A stretch of 64,000 nucleotides of DNA from Zychaea mexicana (lineage: Eukaryota; Mucoromycota; Mucoromycetes; Mucorales; Lichtheimiaceae). The notes under the pieces were generated by a model that did no database searches, was not told the origin of the DNA, and saw only the letters and a list, made by a program, of their open reading frames with translations. Below are positions 12,524 to 23,397 of the stretch, one piece after another. The stretch lies in contig NW_026516753.1 of the NCBI RefSeq assembly GCF_025766255.1, forward strand, positions 121,853 through 185,852. The letters are read 5' to 3'. Positions within the stretch are counted from its first letter, which is position 1, and every line of letters begins with the position of its first letter. A program made the translations under genes and the position numbers.

Positions 12524-13911
12524 ATGGTTCAAACCCGTTATCAGGCTCAGTTCAACAAAAGCAGTAATAGCCGCAACGCACCCTCCTCTGCAGCAGCAAC
12601 GAAAACGAAACGAACAGCCAAACGCTCCAGACGTAATGATAAAGAAAACGACCCCAATCCTTCAACGAATATAACAACAACAACTGTTACTACTACTACT
12701 ACTACTACTACTACAACCACCGATAATGCTGAAAATGACCCGCCTCTTTTAAACATTTGTCGATCTCGAGAGACTTCTACCGACGTTTCTTACAGAATTG
12801 AAAATCTAGTTGAACAATTGGATGAGTAAGATATACACCCTTTTACCTTTCTGACAACATCTTTTTCCACCTTTCTCCCTTTATTTTTGGAATGCCTTTT
12901 GATTCACTCACGTTGGCTAATTTTTGTTTTGACTTTCTTTTTTTTGTGTAGTGGGGAATGTTCGACGCTTGACGCACTCATGGCACGATGGCCTTCTATG
13001 CATGCTCGACTGAAAGGAATGAAGCCTCATCTCCCCAAAAAAACAGACAACCGACCGACATTAGGTAACAACTCTTTGTGTGTGTGTATAACTTGAGTGC
13101 TTGGTTGTCACGATAAATAGTCGATTAAATGAACGTATACAGTGCTTGATCTGGATGAAACGCTTCTTCACACATATCGGGGACAACAGGAGGAATTCAC
13201 ACAACCTGACTATGTCTTCTTTGCTGAAGACGGGCGGAGCACTTTGACAGCCGGCATCCTGCGACCTGGAGTGACGGAGTTCTTAATATGGGCAACAGGC
13301 ATCTTTGAAGTGGTTGTATGGACGGCTGGAGACGATGAGTATGCTGGCATGGTGCGCTCTGTACTGGATCCTGAGGGAAATTTGATAACGTACGTTTGTG
13401 TGTGTGTGTGTGTGTGTGTGTTGTAAAAGCATTGCTCTCTAAAGCTAATATTGTGTTTTTTTAGACATATCCTGACACGTCGTACGTGTATCCGAATGCG
13501 ATCCAGGGCAACCAACGATATCATGTACATCAAAGACTTGTGCGCCCTCGGACGTGATCTAAGCCGAACCTTCTTGGTCGACAATACCCCACATGGTAAG
13601 CAAAAATCCTCGGTACCTGGGATAACACAAAAAAGCCTCTTACAAAAAAAAAAAAAAAAAATCCTCTTTTTGTAGTTGCCACCTTAAATCTGAGCAACCT
13701 CATACCCATTGAAGCATACCAAGGCGATAGCTCGGACAAAGAGTTGGATCAACTTCGACGGTTCCTCGAATCCAAGTTGGTAAGACTGACCGATCGCCAG
13801 AATGACATGCGGATCATGCTACACCGCCAGTTCGATTTAAAACGGAGGTTGAGAGAAAGGATCGACACTTGGAAAAACGCTCAAGCGGAACGAAGACGTG
13901 CAGGTCTATGA
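12524..13911 (+). CDS. NIF/FCP1-like HAD phosphatase
   Basis: Predicted protein Ser/Thr phosphatase of the CTD (SCP/FCP1/Nem1-like) HAD superfamily. Five exons are joined. Residues 1-100 are low complexity, with a basic stretch and a Thr run encoded by (ACT)n. Exon 3 opens with VLDLDETLLHTY, the DxDxT catalytic motif holding the nucleophile Asp. ILRPGVTEFLIWA and VVVWTAGDDEYA follow, and later FLVDNTPHVATLN, the conserved VDN region with motif III. The C-terminus is a charged helix (RQNDMRIMLHRQFDLKRRLR) ending RRAGL then TGA. The ATG at 12524 has a good ACCATGG context. The substrate cannot be told from sequence. The intron after exon 3 begins with a long TG repeat. Confidence 0.9.
13397..13421. 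repeat. (TG)n in a phosphatase-gene intron
   Basis: About twelve TG units on the sense strand, directly after the donor GTACGT. Confidence 0.9.
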
Positions 13912-14443
13912 AAACAACGAAATCCTCTCCCTCTCTCCCCTCTCACTATATCACATTTTACACCACTCACAACACGCGTTGCCACACAGACACCCTCACC
14001 ATGCACAGACCCTCTCGCACGCGCACACATCCACACATCCACACTATTCCATTTGTTTATAGCCCGCCCAGTAACAACAAAATCAAATATACACAATGAC
14101 ACATTGTATTACCCGACATGGTAGCATTTGCCATTGACCCAAGGCCTTTTTTCCACGTTGGTGTTTAAGAATCTAATGGGCAAGAGAGATTTGTGAGCAG
14201 AGGACTTTTGCATAACAATAACCTCTTTCTGATATATGTATATTATATACAGAGACCCTATAGTGCTACAACAAATAAACAATGCGACATGATGCTTGTA
14301 TAAGAGTGTGAATGTGAGTTTTAATAGTAAGACTAAGCTGATATGGAATGTACATAATAGTAAGTAGAGGGGTTGTTTTAAATGTGTAATAATATAAAAA
14401 TACGAGTTAATGGTACACTGCGCAAAACGAGCAGATTTCGATT

Positions 14444-15587
14444 TTACATGCAGAAACACTTGTTTTTCTTGTCTTCCTCCTTCTTTGGCGCAGCTTCACG
14501 TTTAGCAGCCGGTGCAGACGTGGTGGTGGCAGCAGCAGCAGCAGGAGCCTCTTCTTCTTCTTCAGACTGCTTAGCTGCACCGTTCTGTTGTTCAGTCTTG
14601 ATGGCATCACCGTTCTCAGCAGACGCGTTGCTCCCCTTTTCAAAAGTCACCAACAGTTTACCAAAGTTTTCACCCTGAGCTTGTGCGATTTCGAGTTCCT
14701 TTTCACTGGGTTGTCGCGAACCATCACCGTTGGCTTGATGATGGAAAACAGTCGTTTTTAGTGGGCGGGACAAACACATACACACACACACACACACACA
14801 CGCACGCGGACTTCTTTGTGCAACATCCTCCCCAAGCAAAAACTTACCAACAGTGCCAGCACCATAGGCAGAACCACCAATCACTTCGTCGTTGCTAAAC
14901 AAGTGGGCGTGTGCGAAACCAAACGGAACATAATTGATGCCGTGGTGGGCAAAATAGGTCACCGCAGTCAATGCAGTGGTTTCCTGACCGCCGTGTTGAC
15001 TGGCCGTCGAGAAAAAGGTACCGGCAAACTTGCCGGCCAAAGTGCCATTGCTCCACAGACCACCCGTGCTGTCCAAAAAGGCCTTGAGCTTAAATAAAAC
15101 ATAATAACGAGGTGTTAGCATCCCCCCCTTTTTTTTTTTTCTCAAAGCTGTCTTGAACCCATGCCAGAGAAACACAAACCTGAGCAGGGAAAATACCGAA
15201 TCTACACATCAAACATCGTCAGCCAATACCCCTTCTTTTTTTATTGTCGCGACCCGCATGTAGCATACTCACCTCGTGGGCAAACCGAACAAAAAGCCAT
15301 CTGCTTCCTGGAGCTTGTCAACAGTGATCACGGGTACGTCGGGCTTGGCCGGTGCGTGCATTTTCTCGAGAATGGCGTCATCCAAGGTCTCAGGAACCTT
15401 TCATATGTGTGTATATAGAGTTGCCATGGTTATTAAAAAAAATAGTATAATGTCATAGCAACAACAGCAATGTTACCTGATATAACTCGACTTGTACACC
15501 TTGTGATTCGAGACCCTTTTGCACGTTCTGTGCGAGGGTATAGACATGATGATAGAGCGAGTAAAAGATGATGAATACTTTGGGCAT
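14444..15587 (-). CDS. NAD(P)H:quinone oxidoreductase, WrbA/YCP4 type, with prenylation-like tail
   Basis: Flavodoxin-fold, FMN-binding quinone reductase family (WrbA, yeast Pst2/Rfs1/Ycp4), thought to make two-electron reductions of quinones. The start [14 protein letters not shown] at 15587 matches the partner gene at 15955. Conserved blocks follow: [59 protein letters not shown]-like [28 protein letters not shown] and [13 protein letters not shown] 22-nt exon (FGIFPAQ) must be included to keep frame. After the enzyme domain comes an acidic/Ala-rich extension of about 60 residues ending [13 protein letters not shown], a polybasic stretch with a C-terminal Cys-x-x-Met, suggestive of farnesylation and membrane anchoring. 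One intron holds a CA repeat (14781-14801). Confidence 0.92.
14781..14801. repeat. (CA)n in WrbA-like gene intron
   Basis: CA repeat on the plus strand, (TG)n on the sense strand, within the intron between GAGTV and NGDGS. Confidence 0.9.
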
Positions 15588-15954
15588 AGTTGAGTACGTT
15601 GGTGGTGGAAAGTAAAAGAAGAAACGACGGATTGGAAAAAAAAAAAAAGAAGGGTTCAAAAAAGGGAAGGGGAGGCGGGAAAAAAAAAAGAAAACACGTT
15701 TTGTACAATAGACGGAGTGGAGGCAGGCGATTTGTAAGGCATGATTCAGCGAACCTGGGCTTACCAAGACCTGATTCAGCTCACGCCACTTACCAACCGA
15801 TGATTAAGCATCTCCCCTCCCTCTCCGTCTAGTATTCGGAATCCGAAAAGGAATGAGCTGGCCCTTAATAAAAGCCTATATAAAGTCTTTGACCTGTCTA
15901 CGTCTTTTTTTTTTTTTTCCCTCTTACTTTAATTACTTCTTTATATCTTCAAAA
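15588..15954. promoter_or_regulatory. shared promoter of head-to-head quinone reductase pair
   Basis: These 367 bp separate the two divergent starts. A TATATAAAG at 15877-15885 lies about 70 bp above the plus-strand ATG. The minus-strand gene has a poly-A/T-rich leader and no clear TATA box. The shared region may allow co-regulation. Confidence 0.5.
15877..15885 (+). promoter_or_regulatory. TATA box of WrbA-like gene
   Basis: TATATAAAG lies 70-78 bp before the ATG at 15955 and is followed by a T-rich leader. Confidence 0.6.
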
Positions 15955-16938
15955 ATGGTTGCCAAGGTTCACATTGTCATTTACACCATGTACCATCACA
16001 TCTACAAGCTGGCCGTTGAGGTTCAGAAGGGTCTTGAATCCGTTGGTGTCGAGGCCAAGATCTTCCAAGGTAAAAAAAAAAAAAAAAAAAAACAGACGCG
16101 CTTTTCTCTCAGAGTGGGTGTCCATGCCTACATATTTTATTTTGTTTTTAACGCGCATCATGGATTAGTGGCCGAGACTTTGTCCGACGACCTTCTCAAG
16201 CAGCTCCACGCTCCTCCCAAGCCCGATGTCCCTGTCATCACCGTCGATGACCTGAAGGAAGCGGACGGTGTCGTGTTTGGTATCCCTACCCGTTTCGGTA
16301 CCATGCCCGCTCAAATCAAGGCCTTCTTGGACAGCACCGGTGGTCTCTGGGCGAGCGGTGCTTTGGCTGGCAAGTTCGCTGGTACTTTCTTCTCCACTGC
16401 CTCTCAGCACGGTGGTCAGGAAACCACCGCCTTTACCACCATCACCTACTTTGCTCACCACGGTATGATCTACGTGCCTTTCGGTTTCGCCAACGCTGTA
16501 AGTTTACTTCTTGCTTTCTTTTCTCGTGTAACATCCACTCATCCCGTTACTATGCGTGATATAGCATCTCTTTGACAACAGCGAAGTCATTGGTGGCTCC
16601 GCCTATGGTGCCGGCACTGTCACGTAAGTTTCCAATGTGGGATGAATAAGGGGGGGTTTTTTCTTAATAAAAACTGTGCTAACGGGCTCGTCATTTCTCC
16701 CATGGGATGCGTATCTTAGCAACGGTGACGGTTCGCGTCAACCCTCTGAGAAGGAACTCGACATTGCAAAGACCCAGGGTGAAAACTTTGGCAAGACTGT
16801 TGCTACCTTTGTCAAGGTAAAGGGAACAAACAACAAAACTGCTAATCTCGCTGATTACCTTTGTGATACAAAATGGCTAATACCTCTTTCTCTTTTGTGT
16901 GTGTGTGTGTGTGATTTTAGGGCAAGGAAGCTCAGTAA
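15955..16938 (+). CDS. NAD(P)H:quinone oxidoreductase, WrbA/PST2 type
   Basis: Flavodoxin-like FMN quinone reductase, paralogue of the gene on the opposite strand at 14444-15587. Five exons give MVAKVHIVIYTMYHH, then [122 protein letters not shown] and a short last exon GKEAQ then TAA. Total is about 205 residues, the usual family length, without the tail seen in its neighbour. Some intron positions are shared with the partner (after the first 37 residues and near GAGTV), while others are unique. The last intron carries a TG repeat. Probably a cytosolic or membrane-peripheral oxidative-stress enzyme. Confidence 0.95.
16896..16913. repeat. (TG)n before the last acceptor of the WrbA-like gene
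   Basis: TG repeat on the sense strand just upstream of the ATTTTAG acceptor. Confidence 0.9.
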
Positions 16939-17285
16939 ACAAGTACTACACCTCATTCATGCTCATCCCTCTCCACACATAATTTCTCTCCATCATACCT
17001 CTTCCACACGTTCTGTCGTGTCAATTCAAATAAACAAAAAAGACAACAAACTAGCTTTCAATGTCGTTTTTAAGCTGTCGAATATAGAATCATGCAGAAC
17101 AGATAGCGTGTGATAAAGCGGACCATCAAAAAATAAGAGTTGATGCATGGGGGACACTCACCCATTCCAGCACCCCATTTTCTTTCTTTCTTTCTCTCTC
17201 TTATTTTTCTTTGCGTAAACTTATATAACAGTATACCCACACAGAACACACACACACACACTTGGTAGTTATAATAATAATACGA

Positions 17286-20095
17286 ATGGCACTGCGACCG
17301 TTGTTGTTGGTGTTCACCATCATGAGTGTCTTGGCACACCAAGTGCTTGGCTTTTACGTACCTGGCGTGTCGCCAGTACCTTACAACAACCATGATCAAG
17401 TACCTTTACTCGTCAACAAGATTGTCTCGGAAAACACCCAATTACCTTATGCTTACAGTGAACTGTCATTCGTTTGTAATGCTGCTGGTGCCGATGGCGG
17501 AAAACGTACCTGGCTTAACCTAGGCGAAGTGCTACGCGGTGACCGATTAGTGGCCAGTGATCTTGAGGTGCGTGTCCCACTAACAAAGAAATCTCATAAA
17601 TCGTTGGAACAAGAAAAGAGCAAACTCTCCCAATTGCTTCTCTTTTCTTTTTACTTTTTTCTGCCTGCTTATTTTCTCTCTAAACACATCAATGTATTTA
17701 GCTCCGTATGGGCCAGGATATGAAGTGTGAAACGCTGTGCATAAAGACAGTTTCGGAAGAGGATTCGAATGAAATCAAGCAATTGATCAAGGACGAATAT
17801 CGCGTGGAGTGGTTAGTATTATCCCCTTTGAGAGTTGGGACACGCATTGACAGCTAACGGGTTATGATGCAGGGTCGTTGATAATTTACCTGGCGCCACG
17901 GTGCTCAAGTTCAACTCATCTGATCCAACCACTGCACTGCTTCCTTACTTTGCTCTTGGTCAACTCAAGGTAATAAAAAGATAAGATGTGGGGGAATACT
18001 ATCGAGTCATTGTTGTCAAAAACTAAAATATATATGTCTGTGATTAGGGTGACCAAGCATTCATCCATAATCATTGGACTTTACAACTCTTGTACCAAAC
18101 AAGTAGCAAGAACCCTGAAAACAAATACATTGTAGGATTCGAAGTATACCCTGCATCGTAAGTTTTTGTGGATTTGCAATCTATTCTAGAGTGATTGGAA
18201 AAAAAAATAGAGTTATATACGTGGAGAAAAAAAGGGGGCTTAACCATTTCCCCCCTTAGTTATGCGGATGCTGGATCGTGCGAGAAACAAGAAGCGAATG
18301 TCCCGATGAAGCAAGTCGGCGCTGGCAAAACATCCATCACGTACACGTACTCGGTCATTTGGAAGGAATCAACAGATATCACTTGGGCAACACGATGGGA
18401 CCGCTATCTCCAAATATTCGAGTCGCGCATCCATTGGTATTCCATCAGTAATTCGTTGGTGATTACCATGTTTTTGACGGGTATGGTGGCCATGATCATC
18501 TTGCGCACATTGAAGCGCGATATCACGTCCTACAACACAACCGAAGAAGAAGATGTCGAGGTTAGAACCAAAATCACCCATTGTTGATATAATCGCCGCA
18601 GCAATTTTGATAAACTCGCTATTTAGGCCTTGGATGAGGATTCCATTGGTTGGAAATTGTGCCACGGTGATGTCTTGAGACCTCCAAAGCACGCTTTGCT
18701 GCTGGCACCGTTGCTTGGTTCGGGTGTCCAATGTCTCATCATGGTGGCTGGAACTATTGGTAACGTAAACGTGGGTAGAATGAGACGTAAAAGAGAGGAC
18801 GAGTGGTTGACACATGTTTTTTTTTTTTTTTTTAGTGTTGTCAATGTTTGGCTTGCTCAATCCATCCTATCGTGGCGGACTTGTTTCATACGGTTTTGCG
18901 TTCTATGTATTGGCAGGGTAAAGTAACTTGTTGGGTCGGGTTATATCCATTTAAATGTGTGTGTTACTAAACAGTCGCCTTGGAAGAGGAGAAACAGATC
19001 ATTCGCAGGATATTATAGTGCTAGGATGTACAAGGTTCTTAAGGGTCAACAATGGTTCCGAAATGCTCTCGTTGTAAGTAGTTGGTTAAATCATATTTTT
19101 TCTATCCAGGGCACAGCTGTAGTGTATTCTAAACTCTCTTTTGCTCTGTGCATGATAATAGACGGCAACATTGATCCCTGCTACCATGTTTGTTATTGAG
19201 TTCATTCTCAATCTATTCGTGTGGGGCCAACAGTCCTCAGCTGCTATCCCATTCGGCACATTCTTTGCATTGATCAGTCTGTGGTTCGGCGTATCCACAC
19301 CATTAGTCTTTGCGGGTGCTGTTTTTGGTGCTCGAAAACCGATGCCCGATAATCCAGTGCGAACGCATCAAATCCCTCGACAGATCCCTGATCAGCCTTG
19401 GTTTCTTCAACTGCACATCAGGTAAATATTGGTTTTATTAAAGAGAGATAGAGAAAACGGAGGATGGGATCACTAAGCTCTTTGTTTCATAAACTAGCAT
19501 GGCTGTTGGTGGACTGATGCCATTTGCTGTCATCTTCATTGAACTGTTCTTTATCTTCAAATCTATCTGGAGTGACCAATACTATTACATGTTTGGCTTC
19601 CTGGCACTTGTATTTTTCATTCTGGTCGTGACCACCGTCGAGATTGCCATCGTCATCACATACTTTAGTCTTTGCAGTGAGGTAAAATTTTATATATCAA
19701 ATTGGGTATGAATAGATAGTGGTCCCAAATGTCGAATTGATAATTAACTTTGTACATAGGATTATCGATGGTGGTGGAAATCATTTGCCGTATCCTCGGC
19801 ATCAGGCGTATACGTCTTTTTGTATTCCATCTTTTATTACTTTACACGACTCAAGGTCGCTGGCTTTGTTGCTGCCGTCGTCTACTTTGGCCACAGCGTC
19901 ATGATCTGCCTGATCTATAGCTTGTGCATGGGCACCATTGGCTTCTTTGCCACTTTTCTGTTTATTCGCAAAATCTATGCAGCTGTCAAAGTAAGTCGAT
20001 TCCCCCCGCCCACTGGTTGCTTCTTTGCCCCGATACATCCAATAATTCTTACTCATCATCGTCATCATTACAATGGTTTATTATAGGTCGATTGA
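17286..20095 (+). CDS. transmembrane 9 superfamily protein (nonaspanin, EMP70/TMN)
   Basis: Endosomal/Golgi nine-span membrane protein involved in sorting and glycine-rich transmembrane-segment cargo. More than ten small exons are joined. An N-terminal signal peptide ([19 protein letters not shown]) precedes [11 protein letters not shown], the conserved start of mature TM9SF proteins. The lumenal domain contains [20 protein letters not shown] and [18 protein letters not shown]. The membrane half follows with [104 protein letters not shown] and [20 protein letters not shown]. The last intron splits K from VD then TGA, giving the C-terminal KVD, the family's KxD COPI-binding Golgi-retention signal. 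The join LAG|SFAG is required to keep frame near 18915/19003. Confidence 0.95.
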
Positions 20096-20175
20096 AACTT
20101 TTTATTTCTTATATCTATAATTTATCGTAAAGTCATCATTCATCCCCTTGTCTTTCCTTTCCATTCCATAAAAAA

Positions 20176-20212
<37 letters not shown>

Positions 20213-20685
20213 CGCACATACGCTCAACACGTATCATTTTGGATGAGCAGAAAGGCTGGCACTTTTTTTTTTGTTTGGGGAAAAGGGTAAAGGCAACAGT
20301 GTGCATGTACGATGTATACTGTATGCAGTGATAATTCGGGTTTTCATAAAAGTGCTTCCTGGCGCCTAGAGTGGTTTGCTCAAACGAAAGGAAGCCACAG
20401 GCAAAATGGGATCATACAACGCAAAAGCGGGGGAGGGGGGAGTGGAAACCACAATTTTTTTTAGAGTTTAAGCCGGTATCACGCGCGGGTGGGTGACTCT
20501 TTGATAAAGCGCCAAAGACAGAAGGTGACACATAGACTTACCCGCAGCAGTAGTAGCAGCAGCAGCAGCAGCAGTAAAGAAAAGAAGTAGCCTGAGTTCA
20601 GCACTTTCTCCTTCCTTTTCTTTTCTTTCTTGATTTCCTCATTCCTCTTTTTTTTTTGTCACTAATACTTTTCGCTCATAATACA
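20096..20685. promoter_or_regulatory. 3' region of TM9SF gene and promoter of PHO85-like gene
   Basis: It contains a (CT)n run (20177-20210), a poly-G/A-rich stretch and an AGC repeat, followed by a T-rich leader before the ATG at 20686. No further gene was seen. Confidence 0.4.
20177..20210. repeat. (CT)n microsatellite
   Basis: About 16 CT units downstream of the TM9SF gene. Confidence 0.95.
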
Positions 20686-21645
20686 ATGTCAACCACGACA
20701 TCGACGAATGGAGCTGTTGAACAACGATACGCCCGCCTTGAAAAGTTAGGAGAAGGCACCTATGCGACAGTATACAAGGGCAGGTGCCGACTGAGCGGCG
20801 AGATAGTTGCACTGAAAGAAATCCATTTGGATGCAGAGGAAGGCGCACCATCGACGGCGATACGCGAAATCTCGCTGATGAAAGAGCTCAAGCACCCCAA
20901 CATTATGCGACTGATGGATGTAATCCACACCGAAAACAAGCTGATTGTTATCTTTGAATGTCTTGACCAAGACCTGAAAAAGTACATGGACACGACAGCC
21001 CGACGCATCGGTCACCACAATGCCACCGGCGGCGGCAGTCCAGTACTCGACCTCACCATCATCAAATCGTTCATGTACCAACTCCTCCAAGGCATTGCGT
21101 ACTGCCACGAAAACAGAGTGTTGCACCGCGACCTGAAACCACAAAACTTGCTCATCAACAAACGTCTCGAGCTTAAACTCGGCGATTTCGGCTTGGCACG
21201 CGCGTTTGGGATCCCGGTCAACACGTTCTCCAATGAGGTGGTCACGTTATGGTATCGGGCACCCGACGTTTTGCTCGGTTCACGCATGTACTCAACGTCG
21301 ATCGATATCTGGTCTGCAGGCTGCATCATGGCAGAAATGTACACTGGCCGTCCATTGTTCCCTGGCACTACCAATCAGGACCAGTTGCAAAAGATCTTTT
21401 GCATGTTTGGAACGCCCACCGAACAGTCCTGGCCCGGTGTGTCGCAGCTGCCTGAATACAATCCGAACCAGGCAATTTATCCCGCACAACACATCAACAC
21501 GGTCCTACCGAATGTCGATCCTTCCGGTCGTGATCTGTTGTCTCGCATGCTCCAGTATCAGCCTCAACTGCGGATTTCCGCAAAGGATGCATTGAACCAT
21601 CCCTATTTCCAAGACGTCAGGTACATGCATCAACCCCAGCAATAA
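20686..21645 (+). CDS. PHO85: PHO85-type cyclin-dependent kinase (copy 1)
   Basis: Cyclin-dependent Ser/Thr kinase, single exon, 319 residues. Motifs are [12 protein letters not shown] (ATP loop), [12 protein letters not shown] with the catalytic Lys, [19 protein letters not shown] (cyclin-binding helix), [47 protein letters not shown] (T-loop, Pho85-style) and [27 protein letters not shown] and [12 protein letters not shown] separate Pho85 from Cdc28-type kinases. An extra loop, [17 protein letters not shown], is absent from the paralogue at 31177-32100. The start at 20686 is preferred over one ten codons upstream because MSTT and the following residues match the paralogue's start. Pho85 kinases act in phosphate sensing, glycogen control and cell cycle. 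Confidence 0.95.
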   Translation: MSTTTSTNGAVEQRYARLEKLGEGTYATVYKGRCRLSGEIVALKEIHLDAEEGAPSTAIREISLMKELKHPNIMRLMDVIHTENKLIVIFECLDQDLKKYMDTTARRIGHHNATGGGSPVLDLTIIKSFMYQLLQGIAYCHENRVLHRDLKPQNLLINKRLELKLGDFGLARAFGIPVNTFSNEVVTLWYRAPDVLLGSRMYSTSIDIWSAGCIMAEMYTGRPLFPGTTNQDQLQKIFCMFGTPTEQSWPGVSQLPEYNPNQAIYPAQHINTVLPNVDPSGRDLLSRMLQYQPQLRISAKDALNHPYFQDVRYMHQPQQ

Positions 21646-22244
21646 TACAAGCAAACTGTCATTTCGTGTGTGGACAACACCGTAACCATCATTTAGCACC
21701 ATGTACATAAGCAACTTGAAGAAGCCAGCCTTTCAATTTAAAAGAAGAATTGTATATCTCTTTCCATCGACAATTCGGGCAAACCTTGATCATTTCGTTA
21801 CTTTTACTTACCACTACACCCATTACCCGTATAATAATAGTACATCTCTTTTTCTTTCGATGTCTGTTGTTTGTATCAATACTTGGCAAGTGGTGTGATC
21901 TTGGTTGAATGGCAACGGATAAACATGTTCTTTTTGCTGTCGTGTGTTACTGGGGAAATCTGTGAGACGTTGAAGGTGGGGGGGTTGGAGATAGTGTCTT
22001 TAATCACATTTTTGGGGATGACCTATATACTAGACAGCAGCGTTAATAGTCGTCCGCGCGTCGTGGTAGATGTCATTAGAATATTGACAGCAGCTCTTTG
22101 CATTTGAGACGATACGAAAATAGTCTTAGGCCATGATAGAGTAACCTGTCCGACTTGTCGGTTTTGTTTCCGTGTTGTTTTTATAATGCCGGTGGCGCAT
22201 TCCCAAAATAAACGTTCTCTTTCCTTTTGACATTTCCTATCTCA
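21646..22244. other. intergenic
   Basis: 3' region of the PHO85-like gene and upstream DNA of the broken HMG-box gene. No exon or RNA gene seen. Confidence 0.5.
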
Positions 22245-23397
22245 ATGCCGAAACCATTCACAGAACAAGAAGATAAAGTGCGTCAACAACTTACCAAATA
22301 AGAGTAATTTTTTTTTCTCATGTCCACATTGAACCAAAAAAAAAAAATGTACTCTATCTAAAAAAAAAAACTTTGACTGACTTTTTTAGGTTGTGCTTTC
22401 TCTCTCTTTCTATCTTTTTTGGGGTGTTGTTACTTGTAGGAGATTCTGGAACTCTTTAAAAAGAGTGCTGACGGTACAAGCAAATTGCAAACCGAAATCT
22501 ATCGGCTCAAGCGCTTATATAAAGAGACAAGAAGAAAGTCAAGGCCAGTAGACAAACGATGAAAAATCAAAAACAATGTACCTCCTCGTAAACGTGGTGG
22601 TAACGCGTACACGTACTTTGTCGCAAGAAATTGCAGACGCGTAAAGGAAGAGCTCCCAAAAAGCGCTCGGCAACAAGACGTGATTGCAGCACTGGGACGC
22701 AAGTGGAAGGGTTTGTCTAAACAAGAAAAAAAGGTAACAACGGTCCCTTGGGTTTTTTCTGTCACAACACACGTCTTTATTTGCTTAAATTCGATATGAT
22801 GGGTTATCATCCATCTCCGCATCCACGCAAATCGATCATGATGATTAGAAATACGAGGAAACTGCTCTCCAAAAAGCGATGCAGTACAAGGAGGAACTGA
22901 GAGCATACAATGCAAGTCAAGGCAGTAGTGTCACGACGGACGACGATGAGGAGAATGGCAAGTTTGAGCATGAAGGGCCCGATAAGGACAAGAAACCAGT
23001 ATCTTTAACAGCAACAACAACAACAACAACAACAACCGAAAAACTACAAACCACCGGACACGCCACTGCTGCAGCGCAGCCAGCTCATGCAGATGTAGAG
23101 GAAACAAAAGAGAGAGCAAGAATAGACGGAAAGAAAGGGAAAGATGACGAAGAAGACATGTACTTTGATGACGACATGTGGGATGCCGAGGACTTTGAAG
23201 AAGGAGAACTGGAAGGACTGTTGGGTGATCATTCATAGGACCTGATGGATTTTCGCTCAGACGACGACGATAACGATCAAGACATATTTGACGCAGATGG
23301 GGTTATGTATGACGACAATGACCTAAACGACGACGACGAAGAATCCTTACCCGAATTTTTTTTTCTTTCAAACAATGCTTCCTCACCGCTTCCATAA
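22245..23397 (+). pseudogene. HMG-box protein gene broken by in-frame stops
   Basis: The probable start is MPKPFTEQEDKVRQQLTK at 22245. After an intron ending at 22439 the frame reads EILELFKKSADGTSKLQTEI and continues to a TGA at 22560-22562. The same frame then carries an HMG-box, NAYTYFVARNCRRVKEELPK through AALGRKWKGLSKQEKK, across a clean GT-AG intron to KYEETALQKAMQYKEELRAY. There is no ATG between the TGA and the box. An acidic tail follows (MYFDDDMWDAEDFEEGELEG), interrupted by TAG at 23236-23238. After it the same frame continues acidic (DLMDFRSDDDDNDQDIFDAD) to TAA at 23395. The first donor also looks damaged (AAATAAGAG where AAAGTAAGAG would be expected). HMG-box proteins bind or bend DNA in chromatin; this copy is probably dead, but young. 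Confidence 0.75.

Noticed and set aside
12245..12532. Minus-strand 95-codon frame
   Set aside because: Lies opposite the CT/CA-rich leader of the phosphatase gene; basic low-complexity translation only.
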